Source of the DNA: Ehretia macrophylla
Taxonomy: Eukaryota; Streptophyta; Magnoliopsida; Boraginales; Ehretiaceae
NCBI GenBank assembly: GCA_037974665.1
Contig: CM075766.1
Location: 44,567,569 to 44,631,568 of the forward strand
Length of the DNA stretch: 64,000 bases
Reading direction: 5' to 3'
Part shown: positions 10,897 to 24,659 of the stretch, piece by piece
Layout of the letters: each line of letters begins with the position of its first letter
How positions within the stretch are numbered: the stretch's first letter is position 1
Made by a program: the position numbers and the translations under genes
Notes under the pieces: model-generated
Databases searched by the model: none
What the model saw: the letters and a program-made list of their open reading frames with translations, nothing else
Told to the model about the DNA's origin: nothing

Positions 10897-12075
10897 AAAA
10901 GATCGAGTTTGAACTAGAGATTTGTTTTGAGAAAGATGATCACCAAGTTGAAGCAGCAGCAGCATTTGAGTTGCTTCTCTTTTTTTTAACATCTTTCTTC
11001 ACTTCTAGTTTGATCTCTTTTTTTTTTTCGATCTTTCATTTCTACTTTTTAACCAGCGTGGGTTTAATTTTGAGTGACCCTAACCTCAACCACATGAATA
11101 TTTTTCTAGCTAGACTTGTAAAAACTTGTAATTTTCCTCACAGAGGTGTTGTTTTGCACCCTGTGAGAGACTCTGATGTAGTTGCCATGTTTAAGTAATT
11201 CATTATCTCTCTCATTCGATCTCTGAGTTACTGAGTATATGTTTGTGTACGTAACCTGATGGCAATTTTTTTTTTTTTTTCCAGTATAAGGTGGAAACCG
11301 CAATTTTAACTCAGATTGTCTCGTTACAATAAATCTTCACTCGATTAATTCACCTAACTCGTGAATAGCGAAAACAAATGTTAGAAAGTATTGTGGTTGT
11401 AATTAAATTTGCAATCACCGTGAGTATAGAATTTACAACATATAGGTCAATTATTAGAAAATTGACCATAACCAATTTAGTAAGAACGAGATAATTAAAA
11501 GAATGTATAGATTAAATATATGTAAAATTGATTGCAATTTAGTTACTATATTTTGAAATTTCAGAAAATATGCAGAAAAAAATCTTAAAAATTAGATGTA
11601 AATATTCTAGCAAACTCATCAATAATGACAATTATGTTCAACACATGGTGGCGCATACTTTTCAAACCATGCATATGATAAAGACATTGATAGATTATCA
11701 TTATTAAGGCAAGTTGAATACATTTGAAACATATAATATACGCATCAGATAAATACATTTGAACATTTTGCTTTTCCTTACAATTTTTGACACGGAGATA
11801 ATACATGCCACACGTCATTCCAACTGATTTTACATTTTGTCACTTGTGAAATCTGACTTGTGCGGAGACACGCAGTAATTGCGGGTTCCCGTGCGTGCGA
11901 GAACTTGTATATTCTCATAACCACCCATGTAAGGTGAATATATTACATGATCGATTCCATCAAGTACAAGACACAAAATATGTTAAACTTCCACACTAGA
12001 CATCTTTTGGAAAAAACAACATCACGAAATAGGAACGCGCAAGTAGCTCTCATATACGAGACTAGCTTTTAGTCC

Positions 12076-12183
12076 AATAAGCTGTATTCGTGAATTAACA
12101 TTGAGGTAAATATAAGTTATATGTAAAACAATAAGTTGTATTCGTGAATTAACATTGAGGTAAATATAAGTTATATGTAAAAC
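12076..12183 (+). repeat. Tandem duplication, 54 bp x 2
   Basis: Two 54-bp copies starting AATAAGcTGTATTCGTG at 12076 and 12130 differ at only one position (C versus T at the seventh base). Near identity points to a recent slippage or unequal exchange. Confidence 0.9.
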
Positions 12184-12737
12184 AAATATGAATCAAAAAT
12201 TAAATTCTAATATTATATTAAAAATAAAATAGTTATATTATAAAACTAATTGAAGATAGGTCACATTACAGTGGTTTCCCAATTATCCATTGGGCGCCCC
12301 TTGTTTTCATATCTGTTTTCTTATACTCTGTAAACGAATTATTTTTGAGTTGCGGGCCATATCTAGAGTTTGATTTTCTGTGGAGAGATGCCCATAACTT
12401 TTTGTGAGGTAAGATTATTTGACGCTGATTATGAATTGTGAATATTTGCGAAAATGACAAGACATGGATATTCCTGCATAGCCTTAGATCTCTGCGAAGT
12501 CAACTTGTTTTGCCTTTTCATGAATCTCCCTCCATCACTTTTTTTTTTGTTTTTCCTTTTCACGAAAAAGTGTGTTTTCTACTTCGTGCCAGAGTTTGAT
12601 CAAATAAAATAAAAAACTCGTACCAGAGAAGTTTATTTTATTCATTGATATAGTGAAGGTGATATTTCATTTGATAAAGCTTTATAAATGAATTAGTCTT
12701 TTAAAATGTTTGACAGTAAAATTCAAACTCATAAATT

Positions 12738-12845
12738 TTTGTTAATTTAGTTCTGATACTAACTGTGGTATACAAAATAAATAGTATGTTGTATTTTAAA
12801 ATTTTAATTAGTTTTGATACTAACATGTGGTATACAAAATAAATT
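12738..12845 (+). repeat. Imperfect direct repeat, about 60-bp period
   Basis: Two diverged copies share TTAGTTyTGATACTAAC and GTGGTATACAAAATAAAT, separated by a short AT-rich spacer. No coding potential. Confidence 0.65.
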
Positions 12846-15835
12846 GTCGATGCCTTTCAATGAGAATGGTTAGATAGAACTCATTTAGTTCATGTAAATT
12901 ACTCCTCGAGTTGAGGCAAACCTTGTACTCTCCAAGAAAATGAAAAATGACGATACTAGGAGAAAAAAGAAAAGACATGGACACATATCGCAATGCATAA
13001 GGAGAAAAACTAATTCTTCATTTGGTCTAGTATTATGATTCTCGTTTTAGGTGCAAAAAGTCCCGAAAACGATTATCAAAGTATGCAATATCCTTTTAAA
13101 GTAATGTAAATTTGGTTTATATATGTCTCCCTTTAGATAAAAAAATATATAAATAAATAAAAGCAGAGAAATTGAAAGAATATCATTTAGTTTTCCAACC
13201 ACTATTTTTTTTATTACGTTGGAACCTAGTTGGCGGAGCTCAACTATTAACTAGTAAACTCTTGAGTATAACAGTGTGTCCCATCACATACATCAGAACA
13301 GTCAATGGTGAAATTTTAAAATAATAAAAAGTGTCGGATTTGCAATCTTACAAAAACGATTTCACCTCACTACTGCTGGACTATGCCCTAAAGGACTTCC
13401 AACCACTATTATTGCATGAGATCTTAGATGGGTTACCAGCTTTTTACGACGGGACCAGAGAGAGTAGTAAACGGTGCCTCTAGTTAGCTGGTCCTCCACC
13501 CATATTATTAAAGCATGCATGGTTACCCCTTTTGGTTTCAGCCACAAGGTCTTCTGTTTAGCTGCTACTCAATGCATTCATTACTAAATAGTCCACCATA
13601 GGATCCCGTCCTCGCACAAAATATCACTCTCTCCCTCTTTCCTTCTCTCTCTCGTCCACATTTCGAAATTTCTCTGCCATCTCTTTCACGCTATTGACTT
13701 GTCATGCGGGTACTATGATCTTCTGGACAATAAATAGGTGTATATATAAAATGTTTGATCTTCTTCCAGATAACATTCGGAAAATGAAAACAAAAAATGA
13801 ATGAGTGGAAAATTTGAAGATATGATCTGTCATTTCTTATGAATTTAATCAGGGCATTTATATAGGTTTTAGTCACTTTTTACCACAATTGCACTTCTTG
13901 GTGGATTAGGTTCACTCTTCACTCTGAGTTTAAAGTTAGAGAAGTGAGATCCATGAATAAGAGATTCCTTTACTAGATAACAAATTAAAAGATATAATTA
14001 TATGTCATATGTTTATCGAAAGGCTAATAAATATTAATGGATATCCATTCATCAATTTTGGAGTACTCCAACTTCTGTTAGAAACCACGGTTCGGATCGG
14101 AATTAGTTGACGGACTCAAGTTAAAGAAAGAGAAAAGAGGAAAGGCTGTCTCTAGAATGATAGGACAATCTCTAACCACTTTTGTCTCCCTTTTACTACA
14201 AATTTTCATTAACGCAAAAAATATAATTTAGAGCCAATTAATCTCGCCCAACTTTAATGAAAGTTTCAAATACTCGAACAAAATATACACAATCAATGGT
14301 GAATTTGATTAAGGATTATGATTTCACCTACTTTTCATTCATTGTTGTCGTTTCTTACATCTGTCTCGTATACGCACTCATTATAATTATATATGTATAA
14401 CAAAGGTTATAAGGTGGGCTACGCTGCCGGGAAGACATGTTGGGATATGAATATTAATTATGTTGGCGAGTAATGTCGGATTAACGTACTCTCAGATACT
14501 ATCTCTACCATACCGCGTACCTTTGCTGCTTTGCAAGCTCTCGTCCTCTCCATGACACACTTTCACTTGAGGGGAAAATTTGTCTCTTCTTGTGTTGGTA
14601 TAATTTATGAATTATAGGTGGGATGTTCTGGCTAAGACTGAAGGGAGTAATACCAACTCCAACAACCTCTATTTTATTTTTTATTGTAATAAGAAATCAA
14701 ACAGATCGTTCTTAATGTTAGTGGAGCCCACCACTTTAGTCTGGCGCATATATAAAATCATGCACGGGGTAGGCTTCACACTTTGTGTCTTAAACGTCAA
14801 AACATCGACATTTTAAAACTTTTTCCCTATCTTAGTTTCATTTCAACGATACTCTTTATTTTTAGTCATTCTTTATTTTTTGGACTTTCTATTTCAATTT
14901 CAATTCAATAACACTTTTTACACACTAAAAAAATAGAAAGTCACTTTATGCTCCATGTATTTGTTGAGATCCACACTCGTATGTACAAAATTGAGGAAAA
15001 TTGGTAAGTGTATCTGCAGGGTTCCTGCACCGCACCCTTCAATTTGTTTGTGATGAATTTGATTAGTCTGTGGCGTTCGCATTAGCAAGTGGTGAAAGGG
15101 ACTGAAAGTTTTGCTCAAGGCATCTTACAAAATATTCCTTGGGGCGATTCAAAATTTTACTGGTAGCTGTGACCCACGGGATAGTTTTTGCCCTCCGTGT
15201 TAACCCTAATTTGTTGAATTGGATTTAACGTTGGCAAAAGAAATTAATGATAATAAAGTAATAATATAATTATTATGTAATAATTTTAATTATTAAACGT
15301 TATCATTTTACCACTATTAATTTTCGCTCATAACATAAATTCATTTGTCATGTAATAGAACATCATCACTGACCAAGTTCCAGAAAGGCTGTTATATATA
15401 TATATTTTTTTTGTACTTAACAGTACGTTCGGTAGGAAAGGAAGGAAAGGAAAAAGGCAAAAACGCGAAAACGATTGGGGAATCTTCCTCAAAGAGAAGA
15501 GTCTTGATCAAACAGCAAAGGCTGCAATAGTCTAAGAGTACTAGTTTGGAATATCTTTCTTGGGTCCTGGTACGTTACTTCTTTTTTTTGGTACGTTACT
15601 TCAGCTACCCCACTGTTGGTCCATTTTTATTCAATTTGCGAACCACTTGGGCTGCACGGTCACGTGGCCTTGTACATCAGTTACATGACCTTTGGGACGT
15701 CTGCATGCAAGTGTACAAATCCCATGTGCGTGCGTTATGTATTATTCTAAAGGATCAATCGTTCAATTGAATATATAAAAATCATGATTAATTATCGTGC
15801 CCTTTTATATTGCGTTGATGAATTTTTGTTTTTCA

Positions 15836-16262
15836 TTTTTTTTTTAAGGCAAGCAAATAACTTAATTTTATAAAAGAAATTAAAAAAAGTTATTAAAAAA
15901 TAACATTGAGAAAAGCAAAAGCTTAACCCCAAACAAAAAATGTAAACGTGAAGCCGCAACCAACAACAAAACCAACACCATAAACAAGTGGTCATTCTAA
16001 GGCATCAAAGGGAAGATACATAGAATGGTCACCAACAATCCAACTACGAACAACAAACAAAGCAGCAATTAAGTAAAATTTAATTAAATGAACTCTATTG
16101 ACATAAGGCTTGTGATAGCAAATTGATTGCGTCTTTGGGTCTTGAGGAAAATGTCTACTCTAATCTTATTCAGAATTTGTTCTTCAGTGTGAGCTTGATG
16201 ACCGAAAATACGTTCATTCCTTTCAATCCAAATGTGATAGATTGTGGCACAAAAAATGAATC
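15836..16262 (-). mobile_element. LINE ORF2 extreme 3' remnant
   Basis: On the minus strand, 16262 to about 16085 reads YHIWIERNERIFGH followed by TEEQILNK, the conserved ORF2 tail found after the zf-RVT domain of plant LINEs. It is the same block as in the copy at 4030-4619. A 10-nt A tail (T run at 15836-15845 on the plus strand) closes the 3' end. All upstream coding sequence is missing. Confidence 0.7.
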
Positions 16263-16315
16263 AAAACATATAACTCTTGATATCCTTGTTACCTGCAATT
16301 GAAAGGCCAAACATA

Positions 16316-16690
16316 ATAATAGAATCAAAAGAAGAAAAATTATGATCATTCTTTATCAAATTTAACTCAACTTTTTCAGATTCTTTTTGTGAAACTACAA
16401 TAAAAAAATAAATGATCTCTAGTTTTTCTTTTTCATGTTAAGATGTGAGATATGTTAAATTAGTACTAGTATTCAGAATCCTTGGATATCGAGTAAAATT
16501 TGATAATAGAATCAAAAGAAGAAAAAGTAGGATCAATCTTTATCAAATTTAACTCAACTTTTTAGATTTTTTTTGTGACACTACAATCAAAGAACAAATA
16601 ATCTCTAGTTTTTGTTTTTCATGTTAAGATAGTGAGATATGTTAAATTAGTACTAGTATTCAGAATCCTTGGATATCGAGTCTCAACATG
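16316..16690 (+). repeat. Tandem duplication, about 187-bp period
   Basis: The block starting AATAGAATCAAAAGAAGAAAAA and ending CTTGGATATCGAGT occurs twice (about 16316-16494 and 16503-16681) with roughly 10% divergence. No coding capacity. It sits next to the LINE remnant. Confidence 0.85.
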
Positions 16691-19203
16691 TAACTAGTAT
16701 TCGGCCCTCATTTATAATCATTTTTGCTTATCTAAAGCGGTATTTAATTCTTCTATTATTTTTTTCCAAGATACATATCAAGTGTCTGTATGATAAACAT
16801 GGACTGATATCTCATGATAAAATACAAAAGATAGAGAGCAAAATATGAAGTCAACCTCGAGAAATTAGTGTAGTGGTGGAACGTTTTAGGCATGAGTATA
16901 AAACTTGCTCATATATAGGATTTGAGTCACTCAGAAAGCTATTTTCATAAACTCAATAACAATAAATCTAGTTCCTAACTAAATTAGAATATGACTCCTC
17001 CTAATATGATCATATGTCTTAAAATTTATCACTCATAATGTGAATTCAAATAACTTTCAAAAATAGTTTTTCGTCATAATAATAATAATAATAATAAAGC
17101 AAACTAAGAAGACCAATTCCTAGCGTGTGTGGACGGGTGATCAAGATGGGATGTTCTATCTAGTCAGTTGGACTAAATCATATGCTTGAGGTTGATCCAT
17201 CCAACTAATTGTGACCAGACACATTAAGTTCCATCAAGGGCCTTTTTTTTTTTTTTTGGTCATGATCAAGGGCCTTGGTTGCAACCACAGAATTATTGCA
17301 TTTTGGAGTGGGGAATTCAAGTCTTTTTTCCTTTTTTTATTCTGATGTTTGGGTTTTGTGTGTTGTATGTGTTGTACGTGTTGCATGTGTATCGTGTGTG
17401 AAAAATTGATGAAATCGAAGAAGGATAGATTAGAAATTTGTTGAATTATGTAACGGCAAATAAATAATCTTATTCACATAATCTCAATATTAAGCTAATA
17501 AATTTTAACAGCAAAGACTAATCTGACTATGTTTAGTAAACATTAGAGACTAATTAGTATTTTTTTGGAACAATAAATACTAATATGTAAAAATATTAAA
17601 ATATTAAAGACTAATTACGCAATTAATCCTAACCAAAATGGGTAAGTTCAACCCAGAGTTTAAAAATTAGTTAGGAAACATATAATCCCATGATCGGTAA
17701 AAAAAATTGATGGGGTCTAACAAATTAAGGACCCTATAAAGATTACACTTAATGACCAAGAAAACAAAAAAGAATACACTTTAACCATACATGGTCAAAA
17801 TAAATTAGGCCAATGAAAGGTAAGCAATGTGCCCATCAAGAGAAACATAATTGCTCTATTTTACATAGAAATCAGACCAAAAAAATGTCTTGTTTCCCTT
17901 TTTTCCTTTTTTCTTTTTTTTAATTTCTTAGATTGGGCTATTGGGTCAGTCAGACGTCTAATAGGAACATTTGCATCGCAAGTTAGCCAAACTGTTTGTG
18001 GGCTGGATAGTACTATTGAAATTGACAATTTTTTTTGTCTTTTTTTTTTTTCTTTACATTTTTCTGGAGTCAGGAGGATGGAAGGCAATGGATAACGATA
18101 TTTAGACACATAAACATGCAAATTGGAGTATATTCATGACTATTTCTAATTCTTATCTTGAATAGCTAGCTTATCAATCAATGTAGCAAACTTTATTATG
18201 ACACTAGATTAGTTGATCTCATTTAATAAGATAAAGTTTGATTTAATTTGATTTCATTTTCAATGAAGGAGAGTCTTTCTTCCTATAGCATTTTATGAAG
18301 GAGGAGATAAGAAAGCACATATTAGTCCAATATTCTGAAGTGACTGGTGTCATTTGGTATGGGTTGCTGTATAAAGTTGAATGATGAATATAAACCAAAA
18401 TGCAAAAAGAAAATTTTCAAAGTCTTCTAAATCATTATGGAGCATTATAGGGGAATATTTGCACATTGAAAGAAATCCACATCTCCTTATTAGATTTACC
18501 AATCATCACGATTCCACTTTTCAACCTTTTCTGTATATTTTTCAGTTTATAATTCTAGATATCTTTTTTGTTTTTTCGTGTAGAGTTAGATATACCACTA
18601 GGGTAGTTACCAACTATTCTTTTTCCTGGTAAATTATCATCGAGACTTTTCTTTACCTTTGTCTCTTTTTGTTTTTTCTTTTCATTCTTTATCGTATCTC
18701 AGATTGATGTGTCCAATACAAAAAACTCTTGCCCGCTTTATGTGAGTAAGTAGATGTCGTTTTTGAATTATTGAAATAGCAACCCGTATAATACTAGTAA
18801 AAAGTTAACATCACCGATGGAAATGTGCTTGAACTATGCACGATTCGTTTATTTATATCGAGTGACACTTTTCTTCCACTATAAAGCAAAGGGATTGGCC
18901 GAAGAAGATCGAAATCCTCTAGATTAATATAGTATCCACTATGAAAGATCAAAATCCTCTAGATTAATATAGTATCGACTATGGAATACTTTTATCATGA
19001 AGAGGAATAGTTGAGGGTTCTTTAACATACTTATCGACTCGCAGCATCATTGGAGTCAATTGACTAGAGCATAGATGTTGAAACCGTACAAGAAAAAGAA
19101 ACTAAGAATCTTCAAGCTCAACCTCGAATGCAACTCCATGATTGCATATTGCGCTTAAAAGCCTAATATTCTCCGCCAAACCAGGGATCCTGATGCTCAG
19201 AAT
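16691..19203. other. Intergenic, no gene recognised
   Basis: AT-rich DNA holding an AAT microsatellite near 17077-17096, long T runs near 17242 and 18040, and a 43-bp tandem duplication near 18905-18985 (CCTCTAGATTAATATAGTAT twice). The opposing open frames at 17829-18121 consist largely of homopolymer-rich DNA and are not supported as genes. Confidence 0.5.
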
Positions 19204-19211
19204 GTTATACC

Positions 19212-19911
19212 AGGGGCGGATTTAGCGAGGCCCCGGCCCCCCAACCTTAAAAAAAAAATTAATAATAATAATAATAAAATAATGGTGTTTTTCTACAAAC
19301 CCGTCCGCCCACCCGCCTGCCCGCCCGAATAAATATTTAAAAAATGATAGAAGTTTTCAAAAACATGAAGTTGACTTATTGATTAATTACAAATAGTATT
19401 ATGTTGATGATTGGGGGTTCAAGTCAACATAATTGTATTTATTTTGTAGTTTTAGTTATGGATGAAAAAAAAAAATAGTATCTAAAGAACATGACTTCTA
19501 ATTAGGTTCAAACTTATAACATTTGATTTAATAACTAATGTCTAACCACTAATCTATTGTATCAAACTAGATCGTTCAATATTTATTGACTACATAGACT
19601 GTTTAATTTATACTATAAACAAGAACTAATAATTAAATATGTAATTTAGAATTAGTATAATATTTTAGTACATCTAAAATGTAAACTAGTTAATATTCAA
19701 AAATATGTTCCGAACGATTATTTTGCTTACCAAATCTTTAAAAATACAGTAACATGAAACTATTACCAAATTTTCTTTAATAAAACTATAAAAAAAAAAT
19801 TAAAACAATAAAAATTATGTCTTTTTTCTACTAAATCAAAAAATACTGTACACAAATATTGTACAAAAAAAAAATTCAACCTCCAACATAAAATTTCTAG
19901 CTCCAGTCCTA
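19212..19911. mobile_element. hAT-like non-autonomous element, about 700 bp
   Basis: The left end AGGGGCGGATTTAG and the right end (read inward) TAGGACTGGAGCTAG are imperfect inverted repeats of the kind common on plant hAT elements. The flanks GTTATACC (19204-19211) and ATTATACC (19912-19919) match at 7 of 8 positions, consistent with an old 8-bp target duplication. The interior is AT-rich with one odd C-rich block (CCCGTCCGCCCACCCGCC, about 19301-19326) and no transposase. Confidence 0.55.
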
Positions 19912-19919
19912 ATTATACC

Positions 19920-21622
19920 AAACATTCAAGATTGATCCATCTTTGAGACATCATCATCCTGTCCCACATTAATTTTATATTATAAGAAATCTATTGGGTA
20001 GCTAATAACTAGACCTAATTGATTACAGGCAAGATACTAAAGACGATGCAAGGCTCGATGGAGGTCATCATGAATTACTTCTGAGAGTAAACATGACACA
20101 GAAGAAAATACTTGAGAATAATAATCGATTAACCAGACATCAGACATGCTATTATTATTTTTAAGCACTGCCCTTACACAAGTTGCTGATTGATCTTTAA
20201 TTAAGCTACAAGACGAGTGCAGGGAACATTGTTTCTTTCTGTTTATTATTATTATTTTTTTAATGAGCTTATCCTTGTTTTCTACACGATTTGTCTAGAG
20301 GCACTAAAATTGATTCAGATTGCTCAAGCAGTTACATCCTTCTTTGTACCAAGTCAAAGTACGATATACTAATCACCTCACAATTAGCACAACGGATTGT
20401 TGAATATAATAAATTTTTTTTATGGTTAATTTAAATTTTTAGATGAGACGGTCATTTAATACGAATAACACGCAAGAGTAAAAGCGTTTGATGTCAATTA
20501 TCATTCTGAGTTGACCTTAAGGTGGAAAACATCAATCCTTGACTGTCCATGAAAGCCACCATGAGAATTATTGTAGGCTACTATGGAATTACTTTCGGAA
20601 AAAAGGGAGAAAAGATCAACTTTCCAGTAGAAAAATTGGCTAGTAGACAATTTTATATAATCAATTCCAGCTTGGATGCACTATATTCACCACTACGATA
20701 ATGCACTAGTTTGACAAGTTGAGCAAAAGCCACATCACAGTCAACATACTATGTCAAGCACTCGTTTCTCTCCACTCAAACAAATCTTCCACCTCTGATT
20801 TCTTCTTGTATCATCAAAGGGACGAAAATTAATATTCTGGAGTAAATGAATTTTCTATTAGCCCAATACTTCATGCTATATACTGAACATTCTGAATAAT
20901 TGCATGTTACCTCTTCAATAAACATGAAACAACTTACTTAAAATTAGCTATTAATTGTAATTACATTTTTGGACCCAGAGAATATAATTGCTTCCGTCAT
21001 GAGTAATTCTATATACAACGAATCATGCACGTAATATTCTGATCCATCGATGCATACATTGCACGAAAGCAATTAGCACGGCTGCGTCATATCAATCACA
21101 AAGTAAATTACCATAAGAAATTCTCAAATTAAATGAATTTTGTATAAATATTCAATTATCATTAATTCACATATATAAAATCAACTTTACAAAAAATATC
21201 ACTAACATCCTCTATAAACTCGTATTGGCTCACTAAACTAACTCGGGATGACTCGGTTGAGTTGCTGACCCCTCTTGGCCATCTCTCTAGCAGAAAATAA
21301 GAAATATGACTGTAAAATTGATAAGGGTACTCAACTTACCCATGCATGTTGGTTATAACTACTACACGGAGTAACTTCATAATCTTAATAACTGTGTTAG
21401 TCCAGCAAGCCCGAGTCAACTCGTCTCAGCTCACTCCCTGCACATGTATTCACATTGCTAAGATAAGCAAACTTGTATATATCTCACCGGAGTCCTATTA
21501 TATGTTACATTTTACGTGTCATCGGCCGTTCTTCACAAAATATGCCGTCTCATTTCACTTTTTGTCGCATGCTGCAGCATAAGATATTAATTAAAAGGTC
21601 TTCTAGTGATACTATATCGGCG
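19920..21622. other. Intergenic, no gene recognised
   Basis: AT-rich DNA between the hAT-like element and the 3' end of the second SAUR gene. Open frames are short and without motifs. The last few hundred bases may include the SAUR 3' untranslated region. Confidence 0.5.
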
Positions 21623-22108
21623 TTACCCTTGAAGCAACGGCCAAGATTCACCGAGAATATCGCAACTCTTCCTGAAGCTGGCATGGCAACATCTCTGAAG
21701 ACCATTGAGATTGATGAACCGAGCTGAGTTGCCAGCCGGCTCGGCTCTTGAAACGGAACGAAGAATCTCTTCAAACGCTGCTTCTTCACATGGTATAGTT
21801 AACGGGCCTTCATTAGAGAAGCCATATTCTTCCTCTGCTTGAACTAGAAGCTTCTTGAAGATGGGATGATTCAGGTACGTCGCGCGCACCACAAACCTTT
21901 TACACTCGCTCCCTACGTAGATAGCCACGTGTCCTGCCGGTACATCGCAGGGAATGCCGTGAACCGATGATGATGATGATGGTGATGATGATGACGATGA
22001 CGATGATGCAGCTTTTCTACGCCAACGCCGGAGCATCTGCCGGAGCCTCACGATGTGCCGTATAGTATTGCTTTTTCCGACGATCCCTTGTGACATCTCT
22101 GGAGACAT
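21623..22108 (-). CDS. SAUR auxin-responsive protein, extended type (161 aa)
   Basis: This is a second SAUR family member on the minus strand, not closely similar to the one at 10.6 kb. From the ATG at 22108 the protein has a basic N-terminal helix (IRHIVRLRQMLRRWRRK, residues 16-32), a low-complexity Ser tract (about 35-48), and the SAUR core (about 51-117): GIPCDVPAGHVAIYVGS, RFVVRATYLNHPIFKKLL, QAEEEYGF and LTIPCEE. A C-terminal extension of about 40 residues ending ESWPLLQ follows. This layout fits the larger SAURs (Arabidopsis SAUR70-like type). Starts at 22096 or 22156 are also in frame; 22156 adds a His/Val-rich leader that looks untranslated. Single exon. The Ser tract is encoded by a GAT/GAC-type trinucleotide repeat that may vary in length between alleles. 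Confidence 0.93.
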   Translation of the reverse strand: MSPEMSQGIVGKSNTIRHIVRLRQMLRRWRRKAASSSSSSSSPSSSSSVHGIPCDVPAGHVAIYVGSECKRFVVRATYLNHPIFKKLLVQAEEEYGFSNEGPLTIPCEEAAFEEILRSVSRAEPAGNSARFINLNGLQRCCHASFRKSCDILGESWPLLQG

Positions 22109-24659
22109 GCTTTGTATGTGTACGTATATATGTACGTCTATGTGTGTGTTTTGCATGCAAGGTGGTGAGAGAGTATACGAGTGTTTCTGTTTGATTTGGT
22201 TGAGAAAATTCTTGTACGAAGTGTCTTATAAGGTTGAAAAGAAATCAAAAAAGGCATGGATTTGGAGATATTTACGATATTATGTCTGTTGTTAAGAATG
22301 TTTTAACTATACCAAGGGCCATGTAACCCATGTGGTGGGCAGAACAGTGATGATTATTCCTGATAATGTGGGGCAACTTTATTGACTATGGGCGAACTAT
22401 ATTTTATTTAAACGATATGTTTAAGAATTTAAATATAATATACGAGATTTTTATCACGGAATATAAGTGAAAATATTGTACGGTGATACAAATTAGTATT
22501 CTTTGACCAGTGCTCAAATTTAATTGACTAATTTGTGCCCCGGAACGTAATTTATTGACTAACTAAATTTAAGTTTTCTTTATTGCAAAGGACATCGAAG
22601 AATGATAAGGCACCACAATTAGGATTTTGTATGACCGAATTTAGCGGGTATGATCCCTTTTCCCTTACTTTTTATATCTCGCCAAATTTGTAATTATTAA
22701 TTCGCATCTTGTTCTATTTAATTAAGGGTGAGTCTGATTGAATTTTGTATGACCAAATTTAACAGGTTGTTTTTTAGATCGGATAAATATAGTATAATAA
22801 TTATGAAAAATCATGGGAACAACTTACACCCGTATGACCAAATCTTGGCCGGTCTGCACCTTTTTCCCTACTTCCTATATCTCGCCAAGTTTGTGACTAT
22901 TAATTAAGTATTTCATTTAAAAGTTTAGAAACGAATCTTTTATTTATTTATTAGCTCAATAGTGATGTCCACAGTGCCATTGGTTATGTGTTTGGTGGTG
23001 TATGTGTTGACATGGTCAAAATAGTCAACTGAGGCAGCCATCGGGATTTTCTTTTTCATTGGCTAATCATCCATCAGATGATTAGAATATGATAATGGCA
23101 GAAATAAGAATAGTTACCCGAGAATTATATAAAATAATCGTTTAACAGCTGTTATAATTAAAGTTTTTAATTTTGACCCAAATTTGCCACCGGCACAACA
23201 GACGGCTGCATCTTGCAATGGTTGTCAACTAAATCTTTCATGTCAATAACATTGCTTAAATCCAATTCATAAATGACTGGCGCTCAATAAAACTATAGAT
23301 TTGATAACAAAAAAAGACAAATTTCACATGCTAAAAAGTCCTTGATTATTTTTCTGCATATTCATGATCTATTTGTCTGCCAATACCTTTCCAGATCGGT
23401 TATATGAACAGTTATAGTTGTTAAATATAACTACGAATTTGATAACGGAAAAAAGACAAATTCACATGCTAAAAAATAAAAAATCCTTTAAAATTATTCC
23501 GCATTTCCATGATCTCCTGTCTGCCGATATCTTTCTATAACAGTTAAACTGTTTGAATTAAATAGAATTGTATGATTTCGGGAATATATTGTTGGGACTT
23601 AATGTGGCCCAGATTGATTAATTCTACACCATGGGTGATTTGAGATAACTAGAGTTGTCTCATGAAGGATTCATTCGTATGGTATGGTTTACGTAAGAGA
23701 TTAATAGTAGTAACGTGATAATATTATTATTGAAAAAGACTAATTATAGTCAGAAATTTAGTCTGGATCTACCAAAGACCATTCTCGACAAAATGGAGAC
23801 TGAAACCACCAGATTGTTTCCACAATGGCAGATCTTCATTTTAAGATTTGTACTTGAGATTTAACAGCATCATCTCAAAACGTTAATAGTAGGGAAGGAG
23901 GGGAAGCTTAATTATATATGTTTTTTTTTTTGTTTTGTTTATATGGCCCAATCAACCTAAGCTTAATTATATTATAATCTTAAGCATGTGGAGGTTAATC
24001 TGAGAAGATTTGGTTCGCAATATTTGGGCTAATGGAATCATTTGTCTTGTGTAAGTCGTAATGGAAAAATAAATGATTGAAATTCAATTACTTGCTAATG
24101 GTTCCAAATTAAACAAGTAGAAGATCCAAAGAACAGCTATATGCTCCTGTGTGAAGTTGTATTTCCATCTTGGAATTGATTGAAAATAGAGAATAGCTTT
24201 TCCGTCCTGAAAGCTCGCTTCATTACGAACATCCCAATCCGTATTACTGCACCTAGTTGAAGTGAACCCAAAAAAAAAACAAAAAAAAACAACCGAAAAT
24301 ATGTAACATTTGGATAACAAGGATCAATCATCCAACCTCGGAGCAAGCGAAAAGCTACCAAGACATATACAAGCAAAACATTTGATCAGCCAACGACCAA
24401 CCAAGTAGAAAACATCTTATCGAAACAAACAATAATTATCGAATAAACGACTTCCCCATGTTGTGCCAATAAGTTGCAATATTATGACTGACCATCGGAA
24501 TGGTTAAAGCCACAATCATGTAATCATATTCTCAGACAAAATTGTAACGGTTACAAGCGTGTAAATAAGTGGTCCTCTATATCAGGCCAGAATGAAACAT
24601 TCACATCATTTTTTCATCATGGATTATTTCTATCAGACAGCAAAAACAAATAATTTTCT
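22109..24659. other. SAUR promoter and intergenic DNA
   Basis: The SAUR leader and promoter occupy the first few hundred bases; a TATA-like CTTATAAG lies near 22226-22233. Beyond are two diverged repeats: one at about 22628-22905 (TATGACCrAATyT...TATATCTCGCCAA twice, about 203 bp apart) and one at about 23288-23550 (about 140-bp period, sharing ATTTGATAACrrAAAAAAGAC). No gene recognised. Confidence 0.5.
23288..23550 (+). repeat. Diverged tandem duplication, about 140-bp period
   Basis: Two copies share GATTTGATAAC, CACATGCTAAAAA, CATGATCT and TGTCTGCC in the same order, with indels. No coding capacity. Confidence 0.7.

Larger units (their letters stand above)
10897..15835. other. Intergenic, no gene recognised
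   Basis: Nearly 5 kb of AT-rich DNA. The first 300 bp or so are probably the SAUR 3' untranslated region. A 54-bp tandem duplication lies at 12076-12183 and an imperfect direct repeat at about 12738-12845. Remaining short open frames on both strands lack domains or splice support. I see no RNA gene. Confidence 0.5.

Noticed and set aside
16845..16960. Possible SINE (GTGTAGTGGT and GGATTTGAGTC, box-like motifs)
   Set aside because: Box spacing is uncertain and no target duplication or tail was found.
17829..18121. Opposed open frames of 86-88 codons
   Set aside because: They are driven by T-rich homopolymers read on both strands, with no motif or start context.
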